Source: Anisodus tanguticus
Lineage: Eukaryota > Streptophyta > Magnoliopsida > Solanales > Solanaceae
Length of the DNA stretch: 64,000 bases
Direction: 5' to 3'
Assembly: GCA_034509755.1 (NCBI GenBank)
Contig: CM067553.1
Location: 45,266,110-45,330,109 of the forward strand
Part shown: positions 1-11,652 of the stretch, one piece after another
Numbering within the stretch: the stretch's first letter is position 1
Layout of the letters: every line of letters begins with the position of its first letter
The notes under the pieces: generated by a model
The model's input: the letters and a program-made list of their open reading frames with translations, nothing else
Database searches by the model: none
What the model was told of the DNA's origin: nothing
Program-made: the position numbers and the translations under genes

Positions 1-261
1 CTTCTTTCCACCGCGAGATGGGATTGACTTCATGTCACAAATATCTCGTATGGATTAAGTCTAAAGGACTTGAATTCCTTTCAACCGACTTATAAGGATG
101 TTTAACATACTTAGACTCAACACGATTTGACATTTTGATTGATTGCATTCAAACTTAGGCAATACTTCCAAACTAATCATTTTTCGCAAGGTTCTATAAT
201 TGACATGTCCTAAACGTGAATGCCATAAATTATCGAACTGAATCAGTTTTGACAGCAACAA
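1..261 (-). pseudogene. GAG-pre-integrase and integrase N-terminal fragment of R1
   Basis: Minus-strand translation contains NLWHSRLGHVNYRTLRKM, the zinc-binding H..H GAG-pre-integrase motif of copia Pol, followed by CNQSKCQI. The CxxC part of the HHCC zinc site then loses frame relative to R3, and the beginning of the integrase core is at the window edge. There is no proper ATG: the open frame begins right after a stop codon. Inactive fragment of a Pol polyprotein. Confidence 0.8.
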
Positions 262-347
262 TTATAATACGCAACGGTGAAGATTTTATTTCTTCAAACC
301 GAATCAAGGTTACACAAACAGATTTAAAATCCTTGAAACGAAATGCG

Positions 348-884
348 AAATTGTATGTTGTATACTTGATGAAGTTTTTATATCTTCAAATCAAGTACCC
401 AAATGAGTAGAAAATTATGAAAACTTTAATCTCAACCGGAGTAAAAAATTCGAAGATTTTAGTCTCCAAACAACATATTAGTTCGTTACACCGAAACAAC
501 AAACACCTTTTTTTTTTTTTTCCAGTAAATTGTATGTTGTATACTTGATGAAGTTTTTATATCTTCAAATCAAGTACCCAACGGAGTAGAAAGTTATGGA
601 AACTTTAATCTCAATCGGAGTAGAAAATCCGAAGATTTTAGTCTCCAAACAACATACAAGTTCGTTACATCGAAACAACAAACATACACCTTTTTTTTTT
701 CCAGTAAATTGTATGTTGTATACTTGATGAAGTTTTTATATCTTCAAATCAAGTACCCAACGGAGTAGAAAGTTATGGAAACTTTAATCTCAACCGGAGT
801 AGAAAATCCGAAGATTTTAGTCTCCAAACAACATACAAGTTCGTTACATCGAAACAACAAACATACACCTTTTTTTTTTTTTCC
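348..884 (-). repeat. Leader tandem repeat of R1, three units of about 179 bp
   Basis: Units begin at 348, 527 and 706, each opening with aaattgtatgttgtatac. Each ends in a T-run followed by ccagt (an A-run in element sense); the last runs into ccgac. Inside each unit tacttgatgaag and cttcaaatcaagta face each other and can fold as a hairpin. The array sits where gag and protease would be expected. No coding potential seen. Confidence 0.9.
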
Positions 885-933
885 GACAACGTTCTGTAAT
901 TGTTAAACAAGAACAAATGAACACAGAAATAAT

Positions 934-949
934 GATTAAATTCCTTAAG
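934..949 (-). promoter_or_regulatory. Putative self-complementary primer-binding site of R1
   Basis: The plus strand reads gattaaattccttaag, two bases outside the LTR edge at 952. Its reverse complement cttaaggaatttaatc occurs inside the LTR at 1083-1098, a perfect 16-nt match. No TGG-initiated tRNA 3'-end complement is present at this position. Role as a primer site is inferred. Confidence 0.55.
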
Positions 950-951
950 CT

Positions 952-1432
952 TGTTGTTGTGCCCGTGTTCAAAAAATCGGGAAAAACAAACCAAACGGAA
1001 AGACAAAAACCGTAAAAAAAACGAAACTGGAAAAATAATACGAAGTAAGAAAATATCCGAGACCACGAATTCACTGTGTGTCCTTAAGGAATTTAATCCC
1101 CTCACTGTACCCGAGGTTATGAATTACTTCCTCCCGGGATAAAACGGATATACCGTCGCAGAGTAGCGGTACGTCAAACGCCTTCGACTTCGAGGAACTC
1201 AAAGTTGGCAACGAAACACAAGAAGACTCGATAGTTTTATTTGTGAAAAAAGAATGCGAATTTCGGATGCGAGAAATTTTTGGTTTTGGTATCTTTAAAC
1301 CGAGGCATTGCCTTAGTTTATATAGCCTTGAAGGTGCCTCTTCGGAATAGGTTGGTGACTGTTCGGAAAGGTTGCCTTCCATTTCTCATTCACACCAACT
1401 TGGCTAGTTTTATTCATTAACTAGCTTTAACA
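952..1432 (-). repeat. 5' LTR of R1
   Basis: A 481-bp LTR, TG...CA, nearly identical to the R3 LTRs. In element sense it starts at 1432 (TGTTAAAGC) and ends at 952 (CAACAACA). A TATA-like ctatataaac (minus) lies near 1313-1323. The 16-nt segment complementary to the leader is at 1083-1098. Confidence 0.9.
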
Positions 1433-3582
1433 ATAATTTCATGACAAGACGTATCTGTTTGAAATGTCTCCGTTATTCTAAGCATGGACAAAATTAAAGT
1501 CACCAAACAGATAATTAATAAATTACAGAGTAATTAATTTAAGATGAGTTTGAGTAAAAAGAATTTGATTTTACAACTATCAACTATAGTTATTATAGCT
1601 TTTAATCACTGAACTATGTGGATTTATATGGTCTGACAAGGTACTTTTTGGTGATGTGAGCATAATATATGTCTTAAACTTGAATAAATAACAAAATTAC
1701 ACAACTAACACCATACCCAATATAGTCTCACATATGAAATCTGAAAAGAATGTTTTCGATAGACCTTCAGCTCAATAAATAAAAAAATTATGTTTATAAT
1801 AAATTAATTGTCATTTAAAAAATAATTTAAGCATGATATATTGATAAACCAAAGAAGAACGAAATAATTAGTTTAAAATCGAAGCAAAGTTGATTGATTG
1901 GTTGATCAAATAATCACAATAAACTTCTTGAAAGTTTACCAGGAAAGATAAAGATGGGTGGTAATTTTATAGCTACTATGTGGAATATAAAGATACTCCA
2001 TTCTTTTTTGGTTAAAATTTGATTCAATACAAAATTTAAGGAAAGAAAAGACATATAAAAATATTATCTTAAATACATAGGCGGATTCAAAATTACAATT
2101 TATGAATTTTATAATAATTTTAAGTTAATATATAATAATAACTGCACTTAGAATTAAATATTTCTTACGATATATTGTACTTTAGATTTGCCGCTTAAAC
2201 ATGTCATCACACTTTTGTAGCTATACTAGCTTCTCATTAATAATACAATGAGAAGTTTAGTATTAATTTTTTTAAAATATTTATTTTTTAACAAATTAAT
2301 AAGAAAATAATATCAATTAAATTAAATATAATCTCTTCCTTTTTTTTTGCAAAATGAGCTAGCGATCATTTATTGGTTTGCTTGACTTTGAGAAAAAATC
2401 CAAGTGACAAGGTTGAGAAGAATGTGTCATAGATAAATACACGAAAGTACAACCAATATACCAGCTGTAGAAAGTAAAATAAACTATGGTCTAAAAACAA
2501 GATGAGGGATGTGAAAATGATAGATGAGTATTCACAATATGACCTTAAAAACTTTGAATATGACCTCAATTTCAGTACTCAGAATTATTACAATGCATAG
2601 GGTCTATTTATTGGCACACATTATCTCTCTGAATATAAATTATACTTTTAACTCATATGATAAGAAATTTGTCCATATATCCCAACAAACAAGTCAAGTT
2701 GCCATTTGTTTAAACAAAGATAAATGAAAATAAATAATTACATTCTTAGGTGGCATATGATTTTTGCTTCAAAGGATTGTCCAAGCTAGTATGTTGTTTT
2801 CTTACCAACCACTAAAAACTATCCAAAAGTCTAAAAAAAGCTCTCTCACACACACACTTTTGAAATTTGTCCATATTTTCTAAAAAGACACTCCCATATA
2901 CAATACATATTTTTTAAAAGGGCAACTTGGTACATAAGAATCTCGAGCTCCAGCTAAAATCGAAAAAGAATGGCACACCAAAGAAGTATGACGTAAGTAC
3001 TTTACTCCAAACAAACTTTAATAACTGATTTTACGGCTCAAATTCATAATCTATAATCACACAAAAATAGTTTTATCATTTTCCAAGATCCCTTCTTTTA
3101 TCGTTTTCCAATACTTCCCTTCAATCTTTCCATATTTCCTCTAATTTATTTTTGTGTTCACCCTAAAAATGTAACATTGTAACTACAGCCCCAAGAAATA
3201 ACCACAGAACCAAGAACAAGAAATACTAAAACTTTTCAATAATCATTTCCAAAAAAGAAATACTACTATATCATTTGCTAAAAGAAATACTAAGGCGTTT
3301 GGTCATAGAAATAAAAAAAATCACTTTTTTTAGAAAGTTTTGAAGTTGAAGTTGTGTTTGGGTACAATTTTTATAAATAATATTTTGTTGTTGAAATGTA
3401 CTTTTTACACAAATTTTCATAGTGAAAAACAAGATATTGATTGTTTTTCAAATTTCAAATACAACTTCAAATTATATTTGAAATTTTCATACCCAAACAC
3501 TGACTTCTGAAAAAAATTGAAAAAAGGTGTATAATTCCCAAACGGGTCCGAAGGTTTTGGTTCTTTTTCAATAATCACTACT
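1433..3582. other. AT-rich intergenic stretch
   Basis: No gene seen; open frames here are short and without recognisable motifs. Around 1715-1775 a decayed fragment resembles the TS-SINE-like repeat seen better at 10080 and 40478 (tttcgatagaccttcagctcaa). Around 2080 an aggcggattc motif recalls dispersed Solanaceae-type repeats. Confidence 0.6.
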
Positions 3583-3870
3583 AGTAAGTGCATGATTTCA
3601 GCCCCTAGGGACACAGGCGAGTTGATAAGTGACAAGGTGATTGGGGTACAATCACTCCGACGTCGCGGGTTCGAATCCGTGTGGTGACAGTCTTTGCTGA
3701 GATATTGCAAGGGTTGTTGCTGGGTTCGTATCCCGTTGGTCCTCTCCCTTGCAGGGCTGCCACTCGCGCATATTCCTCGATTTACATCCCACCTGGCCAA
3801 GGGGCCTCTGATACATGTGGGGGTTTCGCCTTCGGGACTTTCCCCTTCACAAAGTAAGTGCATGATTTCA
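3583..3870 (+). mobile_element. tRNA-derived SINE with 18-bp target duplication
   Basis: The 252-bp body (3601-3852) is flanked by perfect 18-bp direct repeats agtaagtgcatgatttca at 3583-3600 and 3853-3870. It is far more GC-rich than its surroundings and contains a pol III B-box, ggttcgaatcc (3668-3678), preceded by tRNA-like sequence. The tail ends ttcacaa rather than in a long A-run. Long variable duplications plus an internal B-box are the signature of LINE-mobilised SINEs. The family name is not certain. Confidence 0.88.
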
Positions 3871-4277
3871 ATTACCTCTTATTTTTAAATTAAGCTTACT
3901 TTTCTGGTGAAAAGCAAATCAAGGTCATAAAATCCAAAAAAGAACTTACCCCAAAGCAAGGAAGTTGAAGAACAATGTATATTATTAATTAGAGAAAAAT
4001 ACAAATTAAATTAATTACTACATAGTAGTTCCTACAATACAAATCCCAAAAACTCATCAAGTTCAAAATTACAAACTAATTATAAAATCCATAGGATTCT
4101 AGAAAATCTAATAACACAAACTTACACTAAACCCTCTGAGTTGAAGTCACAACTAAAACATAACCATCTAAACCAGAGGATCAATCTAACCCCAAAACTT
4201 ACAAAAACAAATCCCACTAATCCAATTAAAAAAAACAATAATTACCCTTCACTGCTAATTAATCAAGATTATGTTGA
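3871..4277. other. 3' flank and probable 3' UTR of the S40-like gene
   Basis: AT-rich stretch between the SINE and the stop codon of the minus-strand S40-like gene. The part nearest 4277 is presumably its 3' UTR. No other feature seen. Confidence 0.5.
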
Positions 4278-4763
4278 CTAATCTTCAAAACCAGTTTGTT
4301 TCCAAATAGCATTTCTAACTCTACTTAAATCTCTTCCTTTTAATGTCCTTCCAATTCCTTCATGTACTGAAAATGAAGCAACTCTTGTCCTTGCTAAATA
4401 TTCATGTGGTGGTATTCTACTTTCATAATCAAAATCTACGTCATCATCCTCAACACTAACATTATTATTTCCAAAATTACCCTTCTCATTACCTAATATT
4501 TTCGACCAGTCTGGTATATTCACTGGCAATGATGTTGCCGAAATTGCCCTCCTTTCGCCTTTTTTCATCGATGTTTTCGAAAATCGTGGACTGGGTATAG
4601 ATAATTTGGGTTCAGAATTATGATGAATATTTATTTCTTCTGAATTACTCCATATTCCAGCTTCATCAAATTCGAACTGGAGGGTACTTGTACTTGAAGG
4701 AAGAGGGGTAATTCTGTCTTTTCCACCTAAGAACAAGAAGTTTTTGTTCTTTCTTGTTGCCAT
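4278..4763 (-). CDS. S40-like senescence regulator (DUF584 family), 161 aa
   Basis: Intact single-exon frame from ATG (4763) to TGA. The C-terminal third carries the S40/DUF584 signature: an acidic run (SVEDDDVDFDYE), then PPHEYLARTRVASFSVHEG, then GRTLKGRDLSRVRNAIWKQ and a GF-D end. The N-terminal half is Ser/Thr-rich, low complexity, and includes KKGERRA. The length is typical of the family. Members are small plant nuclear proteins linked to leaf senescence and stress responses; their biochemical activity is unclear. The start is chosen because it is the first ATG after a TATA-containing upstream region and gives a family-like N-terminus. No frame damage is seen, unlike everything around it, so this is probably a functional host gene. 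Which S40 paralog it is cannot be told here. Confidence 0.93.
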   Translation of the reverse strand: MATRKNKNFLFLGGKDRITPLPSSTSTLQFEFDEAGIWSNSEEINIHHNSEPKLSIPSPRFSKTSMKKGERRAISATSLPVNIPDWSKILGNEKGNFGNNNVSVEDDDVDFDYESRIPPHEYLARTRVASFSVHEGIGRTLKGRDLSRVRNAIWKQTGFED

Positions 4764-4882
4764 TGTTGAAAAAAAAAGGAAATGAATATTGAGAGAGATG
4801 AAGATGAAGAAGAGTGTTGAGTTGTTTATTTGTTACGTATGTAATAGTTAAAAAATCTGTTCTTGTTTGATTGAAGTTAGGG

Positions 4883-4895
4883 ATATATATATATA
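4883..4895 (-). promoter_or_regulatory. TATA box upstream of the S40-like gene
   Basis: A run of alternating TA (tatatatatataa-like on the minus strand) lies about 120 bp upstream of the ATG at 4763, implying a 5' UTR of roughly 90 nt. Placement only; no start-site data. Confidence 0.5.
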
Positions 4896-4929
4896 ATTGA
4901 GTTGTAGTATTGGATAAGCTCTGTTTCAA

Positions 4930-6208
4930 CCTTTTTATTTTTTAATTTATTTTTTGTACTATTAGTAGTACTAGATAAGACTTTATAGTACAAACAAATT
5001 AACAAGGCAAAGCACATTGACTTGAATTACTACTTGTGATAAAGTGATCATGTATATTTTAAAAAAGTTTTTGTGCATATCTTCAAACGTCTATTATATA
5101 GATAAATTAATCACATAAAATATATTATTTTTTAAAATTATATATATGAGCTTTAATTTTGAACTTAATTTTCTAGAATTAAGATGGAGTGAAAGTTGAA
5201 TATACATATATGGTGTATAACAAAGAAAAATTCAAAATTCAAAATTTATGAGTTTCTATAACACTCTCACATTAATATTACAATCATATTTGAGTTCAAC
5301 GTCAATATTTATAAATATTTCGTAGAGTCATTAATATATACAAAAGGCCTGTGCAAAAATTATTAAATTCACATGAATCCATAATCAAGCCTCTAAATCC
5401 AGCTTCTAACTCATAAAATATGTATGTGTAATCATATTTAGTTACTAATTAATTTCCGTTGTTAGTCAACAGGGATAACTCTTACCCATTTTCGACGATT
5501 AATACATACAATTTAAACTTATTTTTTTAAATGATAGATCTGACTTGGTGCGATAGACTTTTTTGGATGAAATAAGTTGGAATGCTAGCTGGTTAGCTCG
5601 AAAAAAGTCAAAAAACAATTCAAATAAATTGAATTTCAATTCTTCCGACTCTTCTTTTTATTTGTTTTTTGAAAAACTATTCAATCATACACGTGATCCT
5701 TCATGAAAGTATCAAATGCGGATCCCAATAAAATTATGGCACGGGTAGTTCATTAGCAGCTGCCTATGATCTTTATTTTATCTCTCTTCCTCGGATTATT
5801 TGGGTCAAATAATATAAGATAAGGTTATAAGATTAATACTTTAAAATAAAGACCAGTAATAATAGTGCATGCATCAATCTAGATTACTAAATAAGGATTT
5901 AGCATTTGAAATCTAGTGATAATGTTGTGAAAACTATTGAAATATAATTATAGAAATCGTTTTCAAGTTTGAGGCGTATCATTGATGACATTATTCTTAA
6001 AAATATTTAATTCGGTATAGTTATATTTTTTAGAATTTTCAACAATTTTTTCTAGTATAAATTAAGATCAGAAGCATTAATAAAGAATAATCTACTAGCA
6101 GAAAACATAATTGATTAGAAAGAGAGAAGGCATTATATTTCCTCGGTGTTGGACGTTTGTTTCTCATAGAAATGAGTCTCTGTATATTTAGGTGAGATAT
6201 TCAAAATG
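4930..6208. other. Upstream intergenic stretch of the S40-like gene
   Basis: AT-rich DNA with no recognisable coding region or repeat. It probably holds the S40-like promoter close to 4930. Confidence 0.5.
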
Positions 6209-6341
6209 TTACACTGATTAGATATTGGTCATACAAGAGTAAATATTTTGAAATGGTGGCCATCACATGGAGTTAGTCACAAGATAATAATGTATTTTTG
6301 TAATAATTTACTCTTATATGACCAATATCTAATCAATGTAA
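6209..6341. mobile_element. Small foldback MITE-like element
   Basis: Two 36-bp arms (6209-6244 and 6306-6341) are inverted copies with two mismatches, starting ttacactgatta / ttacattgatta. They enclose about 61 bp. A clear target duplication was not found, so the superfamily is unknown. A 180-aa open frame starting inside it (6248) has no protein features and is judged accidental. Confidence 0.7.
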
Positions 6342-7954
6342 GGAATGCAAATTCGTCAATTTTGCCCTTAGGCTCATTTTTACGTGCACGAGTCACTCTC
6401 TATTTTAGCTCATTACGCAAGTTTAGTAAAAGACAATTCCTTAAAAATAAAAATGAGATTTTTTTCTATATTACAAGGACACTTTCTTTTGAGTTATCCT
6501 TCAATTTTCTACCAAACACTACTTGCATATATAATATCACATGCATGTTTTGTTTTCTTCTTTTCAATGGTTTTAGTTTTAATGAATACCAATGGAACCA
6601 TTATAGGAATTTTGGTAAAATTTTATATAAGATGATCACACATTTTAATAGTACGATATTAGAGAAAATACAGGATCTGAATTCATATTCACCGATACTC
6701 AAAAAAAGGCAAAAATTGTATATGCATATTTGTCTTATAGAAAAATTTAGATTCACATGTGAAGAATGTGTAAAGAATATAATTCAATAAATAAAAATAT
6801 AGCTGTTTTAACAAATTGAATTACATATTTATTTCACAAAATATCGCTTCTGACATGTACAGTGATCTTGAATTATTTTTTCAGTACGATACTATGAATC
6901 ATAAAACTTTTCATATTAACCACAAAACTAGTTGTTGAAAATCACCAAAACTTCACCACCAACAACCAGATATATACATATCTGATCAATCAAATTTCGA
7001 CAGAATAGCAAACGTACAAAGCCATTGATTAGAATGTCGTAAGATTACTATTAAAAACAAGTCATTACCCCACTGGGCAAAAATGGAAAATAATGGAAAT
7101 TAAAGTAATCGTCCCATTTGATATACTTAGAGAACTATAAATTATTATAAGGTGCCAAAATAATTCAATCCTGAGAACTCTATCTTAACAAGCTTGTCTA
7201 TTAATTATATCTCCTAATTATATGTAGATTTATTAACGGACAAAAACAGGATTTCACTCACTCACCAAATACTTGTAAACTATCCAAATTACCAATTTAC
7301 TTATTTTTGAAATCTTGTTGTAGTGATCAGCAGATTTTTTTTATCATATCCATGACCTTTATACATGTTGAGTTATTCATGGTCCGTACTAACATTATTA
7401 ATAGGAAGTATCTAATCATTTAATCAATTCATAACTATTGTTGCTATTTTAAGGACTAAATTAAGTTCTAAAAACTTCCAGATCATGTTTTCTTTAACTT
7501 TTGTAGTTCATCTTATTGGTTAGGAATTTAGGAGTAGTAGATGTGGTCTGCTTTCCAAAATCGTGTTAAAATCTATCCATTTTATCTAAAATTAACATTG
7601 GTAGATAAGATAATCGAATAGATTATTGCGTACTAGTAAGATTTGAATAGAGACTACAATATGGTGTCACCACCATGAGGCTTTATCGATAACAACGAAT
7701 TTAAGATTTAAAGTTAATGTGTTCTTACAAAGACCTTAAATTAATAAAATAATTATAATTAAATTTATAGTTAAATATCTATATCTATAAATATTTAAAT
7801 TTATACTTTGTTTGAAAAAAGTTATTGAATTTATGTAAATCCATATCTGAAAATTGCTCCCTTTGTGACGCTATTGTTCTATTAGTTTGTCCAAATAGAT
7901 TAACGTCTTTTTATATTTGACGACGATTAACTTTACACTTTGTTTTATCCTTAA
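6342..7954. other. AT-rich intergenic stretch
   Basis: No gene, RNA gene or clear repeat recognised. Open frames are low-complexity, rich in F, I, N and K. Confidence 0.5.
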
Positions 7955-8188
7955 TAGTATTCCATTCGTTCCAGTTTATATGACACTTTTCTATTTTTAG
8001 TCAGTCTATAAAAATGACACATTTTTATATTTAATAACAATTCAACTTTATTGTATCTTTAATGAAATGATTTATAGCCACACAAAATATTATGGGTTAT
8101 TTAAGACTACGAATTTTAAAAGTTTCTTTATTTATTAAACTTTGTGTCAAATCAAATACCTTCATATAAAATGAGATGGATGGAGTAA
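7955..8188. mobile_element. Stowaway-like MITE
   Basis: Ends tagtattccattcgttcc (left) and the reverse of tggatggagtaata (right) form imperfect TIRs of the plant ctccctccgt type, flanked by TA. The interior carries the common tatatgacac motif. It directly abuts a second MITE at 8189. About 234 bp, non-coding. Confidence 0.75.
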
Positions 8189-8445
8189 TACTCCCTCCCT
8201 TGTTTCAAAATGTTTATTTTACTTTCCTTTTTATTCCGTTTTAAAAAAATGCATCTTTCCTTTTTTGATAACTCTTTTATTCCAATTTTCCACATGACAT
8301 ATTTAAGACCATAAGATTAAAGGGCATTTTGATACATTCAATATATCTTTAATTAGCAACCACAAAATTTAAAAATTATCTTTACTTTTTTAAGCTCTAT
8401 ATTAAATTAAAAATAGATAAACATTTTAAAACGGAGGGTGAATAT
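8189..8445. mobile_element. Stowaway-like MITE, second copy
   Basis: Opens tactccctcccttgtttc and closes acggagggtgaata. Subterminal aaaatgttta and taaacatttt also pair, so the element is a foldback. Belongs to the widespread ctccctccgt class. Immediately adjacent to the preceding MITE. Confidence 0.78.
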
Positions 8446-10079
8446 ATTTTCTCCTTCTTTAGATTTGTATTCAAACAAATTATGACACGTAAAATAAACA
8501 TGAGCAGTACTCAATTATCTGAGAATGGATCAATCATTGAAGAGGAAATTTAGGTAATTAAATGCTGCACAAGAAGATGGCATAGGTTATCCAATAACAA
8601 TGACAGGTGAAACGTGGACGAATCAGAAGCTTTAATCAAAGAACTAAAAAAATAAAAACCGATAATGTATAATGATGGACTTTATTTCTGTGGGTCACTC
8701 TTTGTTTTTTCATCCCATCACTACGACTTTTACAAGAAATAAAAATGTTCTTATCAAGACACATCATGTTCGTAAGAATTTCTCATCCTGCCCAAGTATA
8801 TTTTTTATGGAAACTTCTCGATCTACAAGTAACCTACTATAGTAATTTTATAAAGTTTATTCTACGTGATAAGATTAAGGATACTGTCAATTAATCAGTT
8901 CCAAGTAATACAAATGTCATAGTGTATATCATGTGTTGATAGCGCTTGAGAACCTGATATTTTGAGTTTTTAAATGTGATTAATTTTCAACAAATTAAAG
9001 ACTATAAGTTCTGAATTTTAGAATATGACAATAACTGAGCTCGTTATAAATTATTGACATATATTAAATAAATCTCTTAGTACACATATAACATTTGAAC
9101 TAAGCTCGTTATAAATTATTGATACATAACATTTGGTGAAATCCATAACTTTAACAATGCCCATAATTCCCAATCACATTTCATAAGAGTATTTTTCCAA
9201 TTTACCCTTATTAGCATGAGTTTATAGTTACATAAAACTCTTGAATGCAAATTGTTATAGCGCTTTGCACACTGCCGATCTTCACTAAAATTGGTCAAGA
9301 ATTCAAAATGATGGTACAACACAAGCCGGCGGAGATTTCTCTTTGCTTCGATCACTTTCCGCCTTCATCTTTAACCAAAGCTCTGGGTGCGATTCTTATA
9401 TTATGTATATAGTCATGCTGAGGGAAATATCATGTTAAGATAATTATGGAGTCCATAATTATCTTAACATATCAAACTAATCTTATAATGTGTTTAAGGT
9501 TGTAATATTAAAAGTTTTTTCTTACAAAAAATCATACACAATTAAATTTTGTCGCATAAATTATAAACAAAGGGAGTAATATTTTATTATATTAGAAAAT
9601 CTTTAACTATACAAATAATATTAGTGGATGTACGTACACCAAACTTCCTCTTTATCCATTTTATCGGTCTAAGAAGTCAGAGATTAAAAAAAGAACAGCC
9701 TGGTGCACTAAGTTCCCGCTATGTGCGAAATCAAAAAAAAAAAAAAAAGACCACAAGAATCTATTGTACACCGTCTTACCTTACATTTAAAAAGAAACAA
9801 AAGTTATCTTTTGCCATGGTATCATGTACAAAAATCTAAAAGAAACACGTGTGACGAAATTAAATTTGACTATTAATTCGTGTTATAATTTTTTTTTCAA
9901 ACAGTTATCCTATAAATGAACTTTTCCCATTTTACAGCTCGTGATATTTTCTGCTTAATAAATGGTATCGATGGCTCTCGATTTAAGACACGGATATATT
10001 GTGTAATTTAAGAATTCACATAAATTTAATTTAAATCTTATATATTTATTAAAAAATTATTAAATACTATAAATATTTA
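8446..10079. other. AT-rich intergenic stretch
   Basis: No convincing gene. Around 9037 and 9102 a 20-bp direct repeat (gctcgttataaattattga) brackets 45 bp. The minus-strand 79-aa frame at 9116-9355 has no recognised domain. A perfect palindrome at 9432-9470 is listed separately. Confidence 0.5.
9432..9470. repeat. Near-perfect 39-bp palindrome
   Basis: atgttaagataattatgga (9432-9450), a single g, then the exact reverse complement (9452-9470). Stem of 19 bp with a one-base centre; no flanking duplication was identified. Confidence 0.9.
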
Positions 10080-10195
10080 AATGTCGAGGGTTTATCGGAA
10101 ACAACCTCTCTACCTCATAAAGTAGAGGTAAGATATGCATACCCTCTACCTTCCACAGACCCCACTCTGTGAGATTTTATTGTTGCACTATAAGT
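10080..10195 (+). mobile_element. TS-SINE-like fragment, 3' part
   Basis: Contains cgagggtttatcggaaacaa, ctctctacct, an accttccacagaccccact block and an attttattgttg end. This order matches my recollection of the TS-type Solanaceae SINE, whose 3' end has TTG repeats. The inverse copy lies at 40478-40605. The 5' tRNA-like head is not visible. Family name from memory. Confidence 0.6.
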
Positions 10196-10247
10196 AATTA
10201 AATATAAATTGAATTATTATAATGTAAAATTTAAGATCATTATAGTT

Positions 10248-10462
10248 ATACAAAGGCGTATCTAGCACTTTAGGTTGGGGTTCAACTGAATCCTAACTTT
10301 CAACGCGTAACATAAATTTATGTGTAAAAATTATTAAAATTTTAATAAATAGTAGATATAAAACCATAACTTTAAAAATACAATAAATTCAATACTAAGA
10401 ATCTTAAAATTAAACTCATAAAATTTAAATTCTGAATCCGCCTCTGCCGTTATAAAACTCAT
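10248..10462. mobile_element. Dispersed MITE-like repeat with ggcg ends
   Basis: Left end aaaggcgtatctagcac and right end ctgaatccgcctct are inverted relative to each other (aggcg..tctag / aggcggattcag). The inside is AT-rich and holds cataaatttatgtgtaaaaa, a signature of an abundant Solanaceae repeat. A possible gttata duplication flanks it. Superfamily uncertain. Confidence 0.5.
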
Positions 10463-10708
10463 AAATTTTACTTTTAATACGCCACTACATAATTTAGAAA
10501 ATTTATGTAAAAACTAGTCACATGTCATATACTAGCCAGTTAAATATTAATTAGCCATTGTTGACTAAGGAAAAATAAAAGGGAGGTGGGCATTAAAGAG
10601 ATATGATGTGCATGCATGCATGCAAATTAAAGCAGCTCCCGTGTGAAACATGGGCAACCTCATTTTTTTTTAAAAAGAACCATAACACGTGCTCAATTGT
10701 TTAGTACG

Positions 10709-10975
10709 CCGTGGCGGATCCAGAATTCGATGATCTTAGATGCTCAACTTAAAATAAACAAAAAATATATTACTTTGAGTGATTCTTAATCTGCTGCTCC
10801 ATGGCTTAGCGTAAAGCCAGTCTTTTAACGAAAACACTAAAATATTTTATTTTGCTTTTTAGGTGCTATTTAATATTTTATGTAAAAATTTTAATATTTT
10901 TATATGTTTACATATAGTATCAGCCGTTGTTAATGTGTGCTCGAGCATCAAAAACTAATGAAATGAGTCCGCCCA
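10709..10975. mobile_element. Dispersed MITE-like repeat, related ends
   Basis: Opens gtggcggatccagaattc and closes gaaatgagtccgccc, giving short inverted ggcgga ends. Non-coding, AT-rich interior. Weak evidence beyond the termini. Confidence 0.4.
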
Positions 10976-11281
10976 TGTTAGTAAGGAACATTCATGAATG
11001 TTGAATACTTTTACGTACGTAGTTGCATCATATATTAACTTATATAAATACAGAATCAGTCGAGAATTTTTCCACAATCAACAATTAACTTATTGTACTA
11101 TATTATTTGTTTTATTTATTCAGTATAGTTTCATGTATTATCATAGAAAGTTGTTTATAGTTTTGTAATAATTTTTATAATAACATTATCATGTATAAAA
11201 ATTATATTCTACCGTAGCTGTAAAGTGATTCCTTACAAAAAAAAAAAAAAACTAAAGATGAGAATAAAATAAAGTTATTTC

Positions 11282-11639
11282 TGAAGTTATTTAGACAGCC
11301 ATGAATGCTCTTACAAGAGCTTTAAAGAATAAGAAGGAAGTTAGAAAAGAAAGAAGAAGGAAGATCATGTATATTCTTCTATTAAAATTGTTAATCAATA
11401 CAATGAGTATATGTGTGTATTTATACACTATAAGATGAATTAATCTTCTACTCATCACCCTCAATATACTATTAACTATAATTAGTAATTAACTGTACAT
11501 CTCATTAACTAACTAACTAACTAACTAACAACGAGTATTTACGATAATGCCACTGGTCTAACTAAGTTTGTGAAGGCTAACTAACTCATTGGTATACTTG
11601 ATATACACAGTGATATACAATCCGATATATGCTTCAACA
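11282..11639 (-). repeat. 3' LTR of R2
   Basis: Starts tgaagttatttagaca and ends cttcaaca on the plus strand. Includes a run of (taac)n around 11505-11530 and the tgaattaatcttctactcatc block shared with the other LTR. Confidence 0.95.
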
Positions 11640-11652
11640 CCCCCTCAAGTTA
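11640..11652 (-). promoter_or_regulatory. Polypurine tract of R2
   Basis: Minus strand reads aacttgaggggg directly before the LTR, the plus-strand primer site expected at this position. Confidence 0.85.

Larger units (their letters stand above)
1..1432 (-). mobile_element. Ty1/copia retrotransposon R1, 5' part
   Basis: Minus-strand copia element cut by the left window edge. It matches about 15489-16905 of nested element R3 almost base for base. Reading on the minus strand it has a 5' LTR (1432 to 952), a leader with a self-complementary site, three tandem leader repeats, and then GAG-pre-integrase and the beginning of integrase. No gag or protease lies between leader and GAG-pre-integrase, exactly as in R3. 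The flank after the LTR is ataat (1433-1437); its partner duplication is outside the window. Confidence 0.9.

Noticed and set aside
3668..3678. Possible tRNA gene at the B-box
   Set aside because: B-box present, but no foldable acceptor or anticodon stem; the 18-bp duplication shows it is a SINE.
6248..6790. 180-aa plus-strand open frame
   Set aside because: Starts inside a foldback MITE, is low-complexity F/I/N/K-rich, and has no domain or codon pattern of a gene.
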